From Zygnema cylindricum (lineage: Eukaryota > Streptophyta > Zygnematophyceae > Zygnematales > Zygnemataceae): 64,000 bases of DNA. The notes below the pieces were generated by a model, which saw nothing but the letters and a program-made list of their open reading frames with translations, was not told the origin of the DNA and did not search any database. Location of the stretch: contig JBBHKE010003448.1 in the NCBI GenBank assembly GCA_037447655.1, positions 46,568 through 110,567 on the forward strand. The letters run 5' to 3'. The position numbers and the translations under genes were made by a program. Below are positions 22,701-34,453 of the stretch, piece by piece; position 1 is the stretch's first letter, and each line of letters starts with the position of its first letter.

Positions 22701-25306
22701 GCAATAATTGTGTAATGTGTACATGGTACTCATTAATATTAGCCTCATAATAAGTTTTGAGGTCTTTTCACTACTAATCACTCTAGTGTTTTGCACAAGT
22801 AACCTGGTATTTTACAACGGTCTCTTCTATAGCATAATGGCTCGAATAGGAGGCTTGTTATTAGCAGGGTGGAGTAAAGCAGTTAATTAGGGCAGGGTGA
22901 AGTCTTAACAGCAGATTTAAGGAAAGTACGTAAAGGCTTTTCATGGCCTATTGATTTCGCTACGTTCAACTAAGTTTCTGAATTATAAATTGTTTTTCAC
23001 TTCAACTGTAAAAAACAATTTGTCTTGTTAATTTACTACGGAAGTATCATGCGACCAAAGCAATTCCTCCAAGTTGAGTAAATTTTTTTTTATATACAGC
23101 ATTAGCTCAAAGCCTGTCTTCACTTTTTGTCTATATCTTCCTTTGTTTAGTACCAGACTCCTTGTTTGTGAAGTATACACAGTTACATTGCCTTTGGAGA
23201 AACAAACGCTCTCTGGCGTTTTAGGCATGCATTTAAATGCTAAAACTTAATGTACATTTTGAAAACGGATGGTCTATGAAATGAGCGGTTTGATGAGTGA
23301 AACTGACGTCAGAGCTATAACATAGTAATCATAGCCCCCTACAATGCCTTATGTACCTCTTTTTTTTTGTTTTTTTTTGTCTCCAATTTCAGGCTCTTGA
23401 TGGGGAGAGCTTCCTCTTTAATGCATTGCGGCTGGGCTTATGGCCTGCCATGGTGCTTTTATCAGAAATTGTGCAAACCTTTATCCTTGCTGATTTCTGC
23501 TATTACTACGTTCGGAGGTGAGTGTCATCCTGGGTTGTTATGCTAAATGGGGGTGTTTCGAGAGTTTTTAGGGTTTTTTGGGATAATGGCGTGGATAATC
23601 AAGAGATTGGAAGATTGGCTATAGGGAAAGGTGAGGGAACATGGTGATGTTGGGCCACTTACATGGAAGGAAATGGAGGTTGCAATGAAAAGCATTATCT
23701 ACTCGCTAGGCAATGGCGTTTGTATTCTGGTTTTGCTGCATTTGTCAGAGAGGGGGCCAGCTGGTGATGCACATCTTTGGATTGAGTTAGTAGGAAGTAT
23801 GTTGGAAGATGTGTTAAGCAAGTGTAGGTTTTGGGGCTGTCTTTTTAAGCTGTGGGCTATGAAAGACTGTCTGTGAATGTAAACGTTGAACCGAGCTTTT
23901 TCGGTCTTTTGATTTATCTTTCCACAGCTAGGTAATTTTTTCTAGATTAATATACAGTTTCTTGTTCTTTCCACTGTTAGGGACAAGCACACATACTTTG
24001 TTTTACTTTTCACAGCTGTGAATGCATGTCAGTAGAGCACTTCCCAAGGTTCATAAGTTTTTATCAGAGACCAGTGGGGTTGAAGACTGTTTGGTTGCCG
24101 TTTTTAGACCGTTGTTCCGTTTGCTAGTAGTTTGCGCAATTCACTGTTCATTCAGCTTGTTATTATGGTTAAATAGTATGTTCACATTTTTATGGTCGTC
24201 TTATTCTCCTCAACAGTTGCCGGTTTTAGACTGTTTTCTAACTCACGATTCTTTTTGTAATTCAATGCTCAGCGGGTTGTTACTGTCGAATGGTTTAATA
24301 AGGCTTAATTTTTTTTTCTGTGACTGCACATTACATGAACATTTTTAAGGGGTCTTATACCGCTTGTCCTTTTTGGCATTGATAACATAATCTTGCTCAC
24401 TCAGAAGCAGGGTTGGATAATCGTTTCCAATTCTCGACCATATAAGAATAGTGAGTTTTAGTTTTTGGTTACTAGAGTTTGTTTGGTTTGTCTGTCGCTG
24501 TGCCAAACTGCTTGAGGCTTCGCCTAGCTCTCTTATATGATCTATTAACTAGGGACTGATGTTACTGTGGAGCCTGTTTCTCGAATTTATTGATGTAAAG
24601 GCAAACCTGGACAGCTTGTTTTATTTAAACAACTTCGTAGCGAATGGTTTTGACAGGATTCCGTCAACGTCATTAGGTCGCCATCTGCGTCATCTATAAA
24701 TTTTCATCATTAACAGTTCAAAGCTGGTTAACCCTAATTTTGGACTTCTATTGCATTGCCCTTCAATAGCTGGTTGGAATTGTATGTGTGCATAGACAAG
24801 AAAATGTTCCTGGCAAGGAATAAAATTTAGTCTTTTATGCATGTGTACCTTCGTAATAATTGTTGATGTCAACCTGCACCAAAAAGTATGGGGCGATTCA
24901 TTGTTTGTAAACAATACAGACTGTCCAGGTTTGTCCTGCCTCATTTTTCCATAAGGTTCCGTATTTTGTATGTGTCCCCTCTAACTACGGTATGTTGCAG
25001 CTGTAATTGCAGGTTAGTTGTGTAAAATCACAGACCTATGACCTACCCTGATGAATGTTCTATCTGATACTGGCACTTTATTTACACTGTTGTTATTTCG
25101 TTTTATTATTCATGCAGTGTCACGGAAAGACAAATGATTGGTCACTTCGTTAACGCTGTAGCTGTTTTGTTTCATTATTCATGTGGTGTCACATAAGGAC
25201 AAATGATTGTCACTTTATTAACACTGTTGCAAGTTTGTTTTATTTTGATTATTGCAGTATCATGGAGGGACAAATGATGGTCCGTTTGCCATCTGGCGTT
25301 GTCTAA
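19724..25306 (+). CDS. ERD2-like ER lumen protein retaining receptor family protein, 6 exons
   Basis: Exons: 19724-19955, 20593-20792, 21493-21633, 21977-22057, 23393-23517 and 25258-25306. All are GT-AG with matching phases and give 275 aa. The N-terminus has a basic extension and an extra hydrophobic helix before AAEAIHAVGIGVLIYKLTK. Then come LSLKSQELTAIFL, the DIHTVLDL block, LIHPGTSHFLANRILWAFC, YLEAVSVLPQLRVMQNTK, VVEPFTAHYVFALGIARF and SEIVQTFILADFCYYYV, ending MMVRLPSGVV. This is the ERD2 fold of seven or more membrane helices. Canonical ERD2 proteins return K/HDEL proteins from Golgi to ER; plants also have longer ERD2-like proteins with this N-terminal extension and the LPSGVV end, whose sorting role is less clear. 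The length and C-terminus place this gene with the longer group. Introns are ordinary apart from a triplicated acceptor segment before the last exon. Confidence 0.95.
25080..25282 (+). repeat. Triplicated acceptor segment before the last ERD2-like exon
   Basis: A unit of about 75 bases containing CACT..TT.ACACTGTTG, a T-rich stretch, ATTATTCATGCAGTGTCA or its variants, and GG.ACAAATGATGG occurs three times. The third copy supplies the real acceptor and the start of exon 6; the first keeps a usable GCAG near 25,117. Confidence 0.8.
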
Positions 25307-25609
25307 TTGGGCAACATCAAGACCTTGCAATATGGGTATGATAACGTACTGCTTCGGGGCGGGAATCTCGGTTCAGGAGGGTAGTGAGTGGCGAGGAGGA
25401 ATCCTTACCTCCATGGAAATGTATTTTGACTCTTTAAGTTTAAGAAAAAACTTTATGTGTCAGAGAAAGCCAAAGCTTTCTGGGCAGAAAGCTCCCGATT
25501 GGCATTATGACGTAGAGCGCATGTGTCATATTGTGATAATACTTTAGACGGGAATTTTTGTAGCGTTCCCTTGCCTGATTTACAATTCATCATTCTGCAG
25601 TATGGCTCG

Positions 25610-25740
25610 GCTTTCTCGCCCTCTCCCTCTCCCTCTGCCTCTCCCTCCCTCCCTCTCTCTCTCCCTCCCCTCTCTCCCCGTCTCTCGGTCTCTTTCTCTC
25701 TCTCTCTCTTTCTTTCTTTCTCTGTCTCACTCTGTCTATG
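25610..25740. repeat. (CT)n microsatellite
   Basis: CCCTCTCCCTCT and TCTCTC units, downstream of the ERD2-like gene. Confidence 0.9.
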
Positions 25741-25899
25741 TGTGTGTATCGTCCATTTCCTTGCCAGCTCATATGATTGTGCAGATGGTGGTCTGTTTTC
25801 GTATAGACTCTGTTACAGTGCAAACTAGTAGAGATAAAAATGAGAGACTTGGAAGATGAGCGAAACAGTCTTGGTAAGTGAGGAGGCTCCAAAGGACTT

Positions 25900-27090
25900 T
25901 TGTTTTTAAACGTAGAGTAACATTAGCACTAGTATTTTGACCTTGTAGGCGACATTGAGGAAGAATAGTAATGTATGTAGTTCGGAAGAGCTTTTGTTCT
26001 CAATCTGTTCCATGGTGTGCATAATGCCAATGAGTTTTTTTTCAAAGTTTTTTTTTTTTAAAGGAAGTTTTTTTTTTATCAGTTGGGAGTTCACGGTGAC
26101 ATCATCGTCTCTGGGAAAGACTCACCTATGTCAAATGAATTCTTTTATGTACAGAGCACAATTGAATTGAGTAGACTTTTTAATTAGTTTATATGCAATA
26201 TTACGGAAACATGTGGGACAATGCTTTCTCCGTGAATACTTTGGCTGACAAAATTTTCGCCCAAATTTGGTTTTGTTCGTATCTCATCTTTCGTCTCTTA
26301 GTAAATCTGGTACAAACAGGTGGATACTTTTACATATTCAGTGACGTGTTTGATTTACTACGGTTAAATAATATGCTATTTTAGGGCCAAGACATTTCAC
26401 TCGAAGGGTTGCCGTGAATTGCCAATGTTTCGAAAACATTTTATGACTAAAGCATCCTCGCCTATTTTTGTATAGACATGAGATTTGTTAAGAAAGGATG
26501 ACGAAAAACCGTCCGGGCGCATGGGGATAAAGGAAGTGAAAAGTCAAAGTGAAATTTAAAGACAAATACAGGAGATAGATTAATGTAAAAAACGCCATGG
26601 AAATTAATGACACAAGAAAATTATCAAAGTTTGCAGAAAAGAACAACAAATGCAAAATCAGCATATGGGTGACATGACGAACAAAAACTGCCCAACGAAC
26701 ATCCCAAGAAAGAAAATAAAAGAAAAATATGGATATGGAGATTGATATTGAGTTCGAAAACCTACAGCTGTTTCCTATTTGTCAAAATTTTACCTTTTTA
26801 GTATAACATTTACCTTTTTGGATTTTGTTCCAGTCATATCTTTCTTTAGGTTTGGGACAGAGAGTTTCAAGAGGCTAGGGTTCAGAAAAATCTGCTCCTC
26901 TTCTTGCTTTCGGGTACAGTCTGGTGATCTGCTGATCAGAAACTTGAAACTGTTCCGTACGAAAATTTGGACTGAAGTAGATAGGTTGTGTACTTTTCGG
27001 CCTATGGAGTACGACTTTCTTGCAAGGTCGGTCTGCGCAGTCCGGGGTTGGATATTCCAACCTGTCGTTCTACAAAGTACGGACCGAATT
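25900..27090. other. Intergenic, no gene seen
   Basis: AT-rich. The open frame at 26,779-27,120 overlaps its own antisense frame, has no domain and runs into a MITE end, so it is not called. Confidence 0.5.
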
Positions 27091-27101
27091 GTCATACAGT
27101 A

Positions 27102-27318
27102 CACCGCCAATCGCTATTAGCGTAGAAGTTTCTTTAGCGTATACGAATAATTAGCGTGGTTTACGCTAATTGGGAATTGGGAAATTTTCGAAGAAATCGA
27201 TTACTCTAATTAGGAATTATGGTTTTTTTAAAATAGTGTGGATAATTCTATTTGAGAATAAAGAAAAAAAAAAGCGGGACGGGATTAGCGTACGCAACGC
27301 TAATAGCGATTGGCGGTG
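27102..27318. mobile_element. MITE 1 of a three-element cluster
   Basis: TA|CACCGCCAATCGCTATTAGC to GCTAATAGCGATTGGCGGTG|TA: near-perfect terminal inverted repeats of about 23 bases with TA on both sides. The interior differs from its neighbours. Non-coding, about 217 bases. Confidence 0.9.
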
Positions 27319-27355
27319 TACAGTATAACACTATAACACGATATAGTATATGGTA

Positions 27356-27560
27356 CACCGCGAATCGTTATTAGACTGTAGAAATTATTAGTGTCAAAAA
27401 AAATTTAGCGTCATTAATTCTAATTTAGGGCAGGAGACGTGGCAGACTATGGTCCACGTCCTTAAATAGTGTAATTTGTTCTATTTAAGGTATCACTGGC
27501 AAAATTTTGGGGCGCTGAAATAGAGTACATGAGTCTAATAAGTAATAACGATTCACGGTG
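27356..27560. mobile_element. MITE 2 of a three-element cluster
   Basis: TA|CACCGCGAATCGTTATTAG to AATAACGATTCACGGTG|TA. The interior carries GACGTGGCAGACTATGGTCC, shared with copies at 9.3 and 17.2 kb, and reads in the opposite sense to those copies. Confidence 0.88.
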
Positions 27561-27580
27561 TACTGTTGTATAGTAGACTA

Positions 27581-27804
27581 CACCGTGTATCGTTATTACT
27601 GTTAGCATTTTTTTCGCCACTTAAGACATCTTTTCTCCGTACACACTTGTCCGATTGTCACATGGAAACCGCCAATCGGAAGCTGAGAATCTCAACTTTC
27701 AATCGCAACCGTCAGATTTACAATCCGACAAGTGTGTACGGAGTAAAGATGTTTCAAGTGGCAAAAAAAACAATAGCACTAATAGGCAATAGCGATTCGC
27801 GGTA
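27581..27804. mobile_element. MITE 3 of a three-element cluster
   Basis: TA|CACCGTGTATCGTTATTACT to AGCGATTCGCGGTA|TA. The interior has the CTTTTCTCCGTACACACTTG / CAAGTGTGTACGGAG inverted arms found in copies at 18.3, 42.4 and 54.3 kb. Confidence 0.88.
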
Positions 27805-28530
27805 TACTGTAGTAATACTACACAAACAAATAAATCGGCGATAACTATTTATCCGTCGTGATGTATCGGGCCCCTTTGCCGCTTCATAACCGATAATTTC
27901 GGCGTCCGGAATTACCGCGACGGTAAATTTTCAAATTTACCGTTACGCAACAACCATAGAAAATGTCCTGGATATATGTCACAACATACAATCAATCTCA
28001 ACCGTACATCTATGCATAAAAAGTCAAAAAAATGCCATATCTAAATTTCGAAACCCGATGGTCGCATCAACGATGCATGCAGTCTGCATGTCCGGAAAAT
28101 CCGCCAATCGTCCGCCAATCAGGGCTCTCTATTTCATTGAGAAAGGCAATCGCGCATTCCTATACCAAAAAAAAAGCGCCAATGAGAAGGCTTTGTAACT
28201 TTCCATGTCGTACCAAAATTTCCACAGTATTAATGGTGGTACTTTTTAAAAATTGAACAGGAAATTTTCTTGTTCTTTTTCAAAGAAAACCTAATATTAT
28301 CCATAATATAATCCATAAATAACACAGCTTCTCACATACTTTGAACAAAATTTTGGTTTTTTTCACTTTTTTTTTAAAACCTCTGCCCAAGAATTAGGTA
28401 GAGGAAGGAAGGAATCTAACAAAGGGCAAATTTTTCGTTAATTTTTTTTCTTTTTTAAAACTTTTTTATCCTCTTTTTCCAAATTAAAAGGGACAAAATC
28501 AAGAAAGTCAAACTAAGTCAACGGGAAGGG

Positions 28531-31500
28531 ATGAAAGCCATGGATAAAAAAAAAATTGGAGTCCCACAAAGGATAAACCCCAGAAGAATTTGTCGTTTTC
28601 TTAAAGGAAGTGGAACAAATGAGGTATTTATTTGTACAATTAACACATCTACTTAATTTATTCAACAATTTAAATAGTTATTTTGTCGACATTGTTATAA
28701 AATGAGAGGGCGAGGGGGAGCGAGGGAGGGGGGGGAGAGGGAGAGGGAGGGGGTGGGGGGGAGAGGGAGAGGAAGAGGGAGTGGGACTAAATTATTAAAT
28801 TACATGACTACAATGGTCGGTTTGTAAAGAAAACGTTTTTTTTATCATTATTTTTTTTTTTTGCTTTTTTTTTGTTTTTTTTTGTTTTGCCTTACTGCTG
28901 GCAAAGCATGCCAGTTCACTTTGTTTCCTCTATGAACTTCCAGAAAATTCAGATGCTTTTTTTTTTCTTTTTTTTGAGAAATTTTTCTACAGATGACCAA
29001 CGCGATCGGCGGGAAAAATGTGAAAAAAGAATCGAATGTCTTGAACGAGACGACCGTCACAAGCGTAGAAAACATACAGATTTCTCCAAAATTTACGGAA
29101 ATTAATAATAATGGCGAGTGGTGCAAAAGTATTTTGATGAAGGCTGGACATTTTCAGAGCTTCAAAGGGAGACCTGGTTGGCAAAAAATAGTGAAGATTG
29201 TGTTGGGAACTGCTTTAAGGAAGAGCCAAACTGGAAGGCAAAGGTGGTACATAGCGGTACGCATTTTTTATTTTTTTTTGGGTTAATTTATCAAAAAATG
29301 TTTTGTTTTTGTTATGAGAGCTACCCTAGACTGGCGTAAAAAAGTAAAATCTCTCTAAGATTTTTTCACGAAAGAGCATTTGGTCGCGAGGATTGGCTTA
29401 CGGTTTTAAGAGTCAAACAGTTGACTTTTGGTCATGATAACTTCAGAGTCATATGGTTGACTTTTGGTCACGATGACTGAGTGTGAGTCTTTGATGTGCA
29501 GCTCCTTGTTTAGATGGAATAAAGTACGAAGAGTCATTAATAGAATTATTATCAAAAATATGTTTGTCGATAATATTTTGAAAATGTTATTATTGTGACC
29601 ATGCTTGATAGGATCAAAAATGTCTTAATAGTGATCGATGTTCGATAGGTTTAAAAATGGCTTGTGGCTATGGAGGTTGTCTTTGACGGTTTTTGTTTAC
29701 GTAAAAATAATAGATAGTTTTGCAAGAGATATTTTTTGTGGAAATATTTTCCTTTTATTTTGTTGTCTATAAGCATTTGGTACATGAATCTTCTTTTCTT
29801 TCTATAACTGTCATACCAAGTTACTACATCTAACTTTACATGTCACATATATAACATCAATAACAATGCATTGTTGTTAACTTTTGTTAAAAGCTTCTCT
29901 CCGTCATTCTGAATGCAATTGACTCCATAGTAACATCTTTTGTCTTTTTCTTCGATTTTTGTTTGTTCCCAGCCGACACTTCTACCTTCCGATCTTATCC
30001 TGCGATATAAAACGGTCCGTCAGAAATTAATCCCTCGGCAATATTGTCAAAATAACAACAAGATGCAATCATATCCACCACCGAGTACAGCTGTGCAAAT
30101 TGCTTACTTTTTAGATGCTATGGAAGTACCTCTTCCTTCCACCTGGTCCATTTTGCTAGGAGATGGGAAGGACTCCGATAAAAACAGCCACAAAAATAAC
30201 AACAACAGTTGTAATTCTATGAACGACAAGCTTCCACGGAAGACTCAGAGCTATCTTCTAAAGGAGGCCGTTGAGGGCCAAAAGTGTCAAGATGTTGTGA
30301 GGTTTGTTGGCTTGCCAACACGTGGCAAGTGGGGAGAAAGAAATGTGATAAGAGAAATCCTTAAGAGTTGGCAGTCGGGGCGTCAAGGATGGCGAGTACT
30401 TTTGGAAAGAATATACACCATGGGCATGCATCTCAACGAGAGGAGCTTCTTATTTGAGGTGCAACCCTTGAACGTTTTTAAAGCGATGTATTCGATTGTG
30501 TTTTGTGTTGTACCATAGTTGATGGTATCGTGGAGTTTTATACTATCATATTCTACTACATTAATCTTTGCCTTGATTTCATTTCGTTAAATCTTTCTTA
30601 TTGACTCTTCTGATTTCCTTTTATAATTCTTCCTTTCTCTTTCCTTCCTTCTTCTTCCCCTCCCCCCTCTCTCCCCCTCCCCCTCTCCCTCCCCCTCTCC
30701 TCTTTCTCCCTCGTCTACCTGCATTATTGCATTTCATTGTACAGTATTGTTCTATACACGGTATTGTACTGCATTTGAACCGCACTATATTGTACAGTGC
30801 TGTACGGAGTTGTATTGCTGTACGGAATTGTACAGTGCTGTACGGAATTGTATTGCTGTACGGAAATGTACTGCAGAATTGCATTGCTGTACGAAATTGT
30901 ATTGCTGTACGGAATTGTATTGCTGTACAGAATTTTATAGCTGTATGGAATTGTATTGCTGTACGGAATTGTATTACTGTACGGAAGGAATTGTATTGCT
31001 GTACGGAGTTGTATTGCTGTACGAAATTTTATCGCGCCGTATTGCATGGTATTGTACTGTCTTGTATTGTATTTGTGTTTAATATGATCTCTATTTACAG
31101 TTGATGGTAGTCTCTTGCATTTTTATGGAATGTTGCGCTTCGCTTATTTTGTCATGTAAGGTCCGCGATTTGGTAAATAAATAGCATAACCCGCCATTTC
31201 TTTTTGCAGTAAAATTTAAAAAAGGTGATTGCAACTCAAGTTTTTTTCCATTGCTCATTTGTGGTCTTTCTTAAGGCTGTTTACTATCATGTTTCTTAGT
31301 GCTCAACGGCTAATGTTTTGAAAGGAATTGAAAAAAATCACAGATGTTGGAGGTTTACATGACGCAAAATTCGGATACTCAAGCGACTAAGTCAAGTGAT
31401 TCTGTTTGGAAAAAGACAAAATCGGCAAAATTTCAACAGGTAGTCACAGATTTTTGTCATATTTTTGATGCCCTCGGCTTTCCGCTGCCGTCTAACTGGC

Positions 31501-32258
31501 ATGAAATTTTGAAAAATGACTCGGAGATTTCGAAAGGGCAACACCAAAATTGGTTGATTCCAAAAGTATATGAAACTATCTGCAATGATTTGCATCATGG
31601 CGGAGAATGTGGAGAGAAAGAATCACAAGGAAATTCTAAACATTTTTTCCGATTTTATCAAAGACGAAACGGTCCAATAGTTGACGGCGGCGAGAAACAA
31701 GAGAAGTGGCGGAGCTTGAAAGGATTGTTTTTGAAATGTGGAAGAATAGAAGACCCGAATGGAAATCGTCAAAATTTAAACTCTAGTCATGTTCATCCAA
31801 ACTTTGATTTTGATGGGAATTTCGAAGTATTGGGTACAAAGCGGAAAATGGAAGACAATCAACATCCTACCCAAAAAAAAAAGGTTCCATTTCGTAGTCT
31901 AGACAAGCATGTTGAGATGGAAAAGATAAAGTTGTGTTCCCAAAAAAGGAAAGATGTTCGACAAAATGGACCAATGAATCTTAAAAAAGGTGATACTACA
32001 AACCACTCAAAAGATATTTTAAGGTCAAAGACTCGGGAAACCTCTCAAGAGAGAGAAAATATCAGACAATTGCCACGGGAATCTACAGATTATGAATTTT
32101 ATGCTTTGAAAAATGTCAATTTTGGCGAAGAAAAACTAAACGCGATGATTGAGAGGCTACCGGTTGGATATTCGTTTAGTGACGAAGCAAAAATGATTGT
32201 TGAAGATACGGAAGAGCTTATGAAGGATTGCTTGCAAATTTTGGACAACGAGAAGTGA
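28531..32258 (+). CDS. Unknown nuclear-type protein, tandem paralogue A (4 exons)
   Basis: Exons: 28531-28623, 28993-29256, 29973-30458 and 31344-32258, all phase 0, GT-AG, giving 585 aa. I do not recognise the family. Visible features: an N-terminus KAMDKKKIGVPQRINPRRIC; a first module with GEWCKSIL, then KGRPGWQKI, then LDAMEVPLPSTWSILL; a second module with GKWGERNVIREIL, GRQGWRVLLE and FDALGFPLPSNWHEIL; a long basic, poorly conserved middle with KKKV-type clusters; and a highly conserved C-terminus from YEFYALKN through ERLPVGYSFSDEAK to QILDNEK. Its neighbour at 34.5 kb has the same order of parts and the same exon phases, with exon 2 exactly 264 bases in both, so both are probably expressed genes under selection. 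Lysine-rich stretches suggest a nuclear or nucleic-acid-associated role, which is inference. Exon 1 was chosen because it matches exon 1 of the neighbour and joins in phase. Confidence 0.7.
28690..28788. repeat. GA/GGGGA tract in intron 1 of paralogue A
   Basis: GAGGGCGAGGGGGAGCGAGG then GGGAGA units. Non-coding. Confidence 0.85.
30727..31075. repeat. GTACGGAATTGTATTGCT minisatellite in intron 3 of paralogue A
   Basis: About 18 copies of an 18-base unit (or its 9-10 base halves), each with GTAC. It keeps long frames open on both strands whose peptides only echo the repeat. The equivalent intron of paralogue B lacks it. Confidence 0.88.
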
Positions 32259-32259
32259 G

Positions 32260-33480
32260 ACGCTTCATATAAGGATTAGTGGATATTTGGTTTTTACATT
32301 GTTTGTAGGGTGAAGAATATCCTCTCTATTTTGAGAGAGAGAACCATTATATAAAAACATAAATATAGGTTTTGATTGCGCATTCTGTGAAATTTTGAAT
32401 CCGGGATCTCTTGAAATTTCTGCGGATTGATAAATCATTTTTCTTCATTCTCGTGGTTTTGACTTCGTCGTTTGATATTGTTGTTTGAAGTGGTGCTATT
32501 CATACTTAAGCTTACTTTCACTTAATGATGTTCTATTAACAACTTGAACATATCTAGATGCGACGAAATTTCATGAAATTTTTAGTTGCAAAGAGACTCA
32601 TGTTGATGAAATAATTGACAATCGTTGTCTATATATCAATTAATAGTAGAAAGTAAACATGTGGCGAAACATGCTTAACCTATCCTCCAAAAAAAATGCA
32701 CGTGAATCCAGAAATTGTTCAAAAACTAACGCATGGACGGACAAAAAAACATGGATGTCACTTTAAAGTCTCGAAGCTTTTCGTACGAATCTCGGAACAT
32801 CCCTGCTTATATAAGGGAGCTATTTTGCTTATGCATTTTTGTTCAAATGCAAAAATGTTTACAACCTTTATGTCTTCTTTATGGAATTTGATTTGTTTAT
32901 TCATGTTGTCAACTGATATTGATTTCTATTGGCTTTGATTTGAGAATAGCTTCAAAATGCACGAGCCATCGCATATAACCTTATTCCTTTTGGCAAAGTG
33001 AAAAAAATGCATAAAAGACATACGTTTTAGGGCAAGAGATAGTACAAATACACCAAGTAGAGCTTCCCAATTAGAAAGGGATGCTCAAGGTGCAAGCAAG
33101 AATTGACAGTATACCACAAAATGTTACAAGGACAATTGATCATGGTTTCGCCCTTAACGACTAATGCACTCTTCACCACAAGCGATTATAAACAAAAACT
33201 ATCGTTTATTAAGTCCTTCATATAACACATATTCGTATGACAACATCAAATCATTATCGGAAACAAAAAGAGTTTGTTTGCCCAATATTATAAGTCATTA
33301 ATCGAACAACGTTTTAATCAACAACGATTTTTTTGGCACAAAATCGTACACCGTTCGCTACTGAGATGTAACGGCTTGGGTCATCTATGTGCATAGGCTT
33401 AAGTGGCGGAAGGTAAAAAAGTCCAAGAACGTGGTTTGCCGAATAGCATGATTACAGATAAGGTTGGTCGGCTCTTTGAC
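32260..33480. other. Spacer between paralogues, no gene seen
   Basis: AT-rich intergenic DNA. The short open frame at 32,696-32,938 has no supporting feature. Confidence 0.5.
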
Positions 33481-33965
33481 AAGTTGGACGGTCATCTGCG
33501 TTGAATCTAGAGGTAAAGTTGTAACCGTACAAACAGGCAGGATCTGACGGTTGTAACTAGTTCCGATGCATGGACACATGGACTCTTTTGAGATTAAAGG
33601 TGAAGTTGTAACCGTACAGGGAGGCAGGATCTGATGGCTATAACGAGTTTCGATGCATGGACACACGGACGCATTTGAGAATAGATGGTACACATGTAGC
33701 CGTAGAAGCAGGTAGGATCTGACGGCTGTAAAGAGTTTAAATGCATGGAGACATGGACGCATTTGAGATTTTGAAACTGCAACCACGCAGGCTTGGCCAA
33801 ATCTTTATCGTCCATATAAAGATCCGACGGCTGTTAGTTTATATGCATAGATACGTGGATGCATGTGAAATTTTGAATTTGAAACCATGCATGCAGGGAA
33901 AAAATATTCAGCCGCCGTAAAAATCTGACGGCTCTAACCAGTTACAAATAAATCGACGCTCTCGA
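33480..33965. repeat. Diverged tandem repeat of about 100 bases, 4-5 copies
   Basis: Each copy carries GATCTGACGGCTGTAA, ATGCATGGA.ACA.GGAC and TTTGAGATT...GT.GTAACC in the same order. Minus-strand frames here contain repeated peptides that follow the DNA repeat. Confidence 0.75.
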
Positions 33966-34453
33966 TGGTATGGCAGGAAAAAAATAATTCGGAATCTGTA
34001 TCAGGCAATCTAAAGATACAACATTAAAATTCATACTATTTGGGGTTTTAGGCTTATGTAACTTGAATTATTAGCTCTTGAAGCTACAATTGTTACTCCA
34101 CCTTTTATTATTAAACGATTAGCAACTCTTATGTGCCGGCGCTCTAATTGCAAAAGTCTGTAATAATAATTTAGGGTTTGCAAAAATTTCTGCTGAAACC
34201 CTAAGCTGCGAAAGTTTAAACGTCGTCAATGTTGAGGAATAAACGGTTAATGTCACAATATACGTAAAAATAATTATCCCGCGGGGAAAAAACTGCTAAA
34301 ACAGTAAAAAGTGACGATACTTTGAGCTTTACATTTTGGTTATATAGTGCAGTAGGAACTTTCTACAGCAGTTTTAGCGGAATTAAAAAGAAAAAACATT
34401 TCGGTTTCTCTGTTTACTTAGAAAAAAGAAAAAAAACAGAAACATTGTGGAAT

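Noticed and set aside
26779-27120. 113-codon plus frame
   Set aside because: Overlapped by an equally long antisense frame, no domain, and its end is the terminus of a MITE.
30621-31082. Long Tyr/Thr-rich frames on both strands
   Set aside because: They arise from the GTACGGAATTGTATTGCT minisatellite inside an intron.
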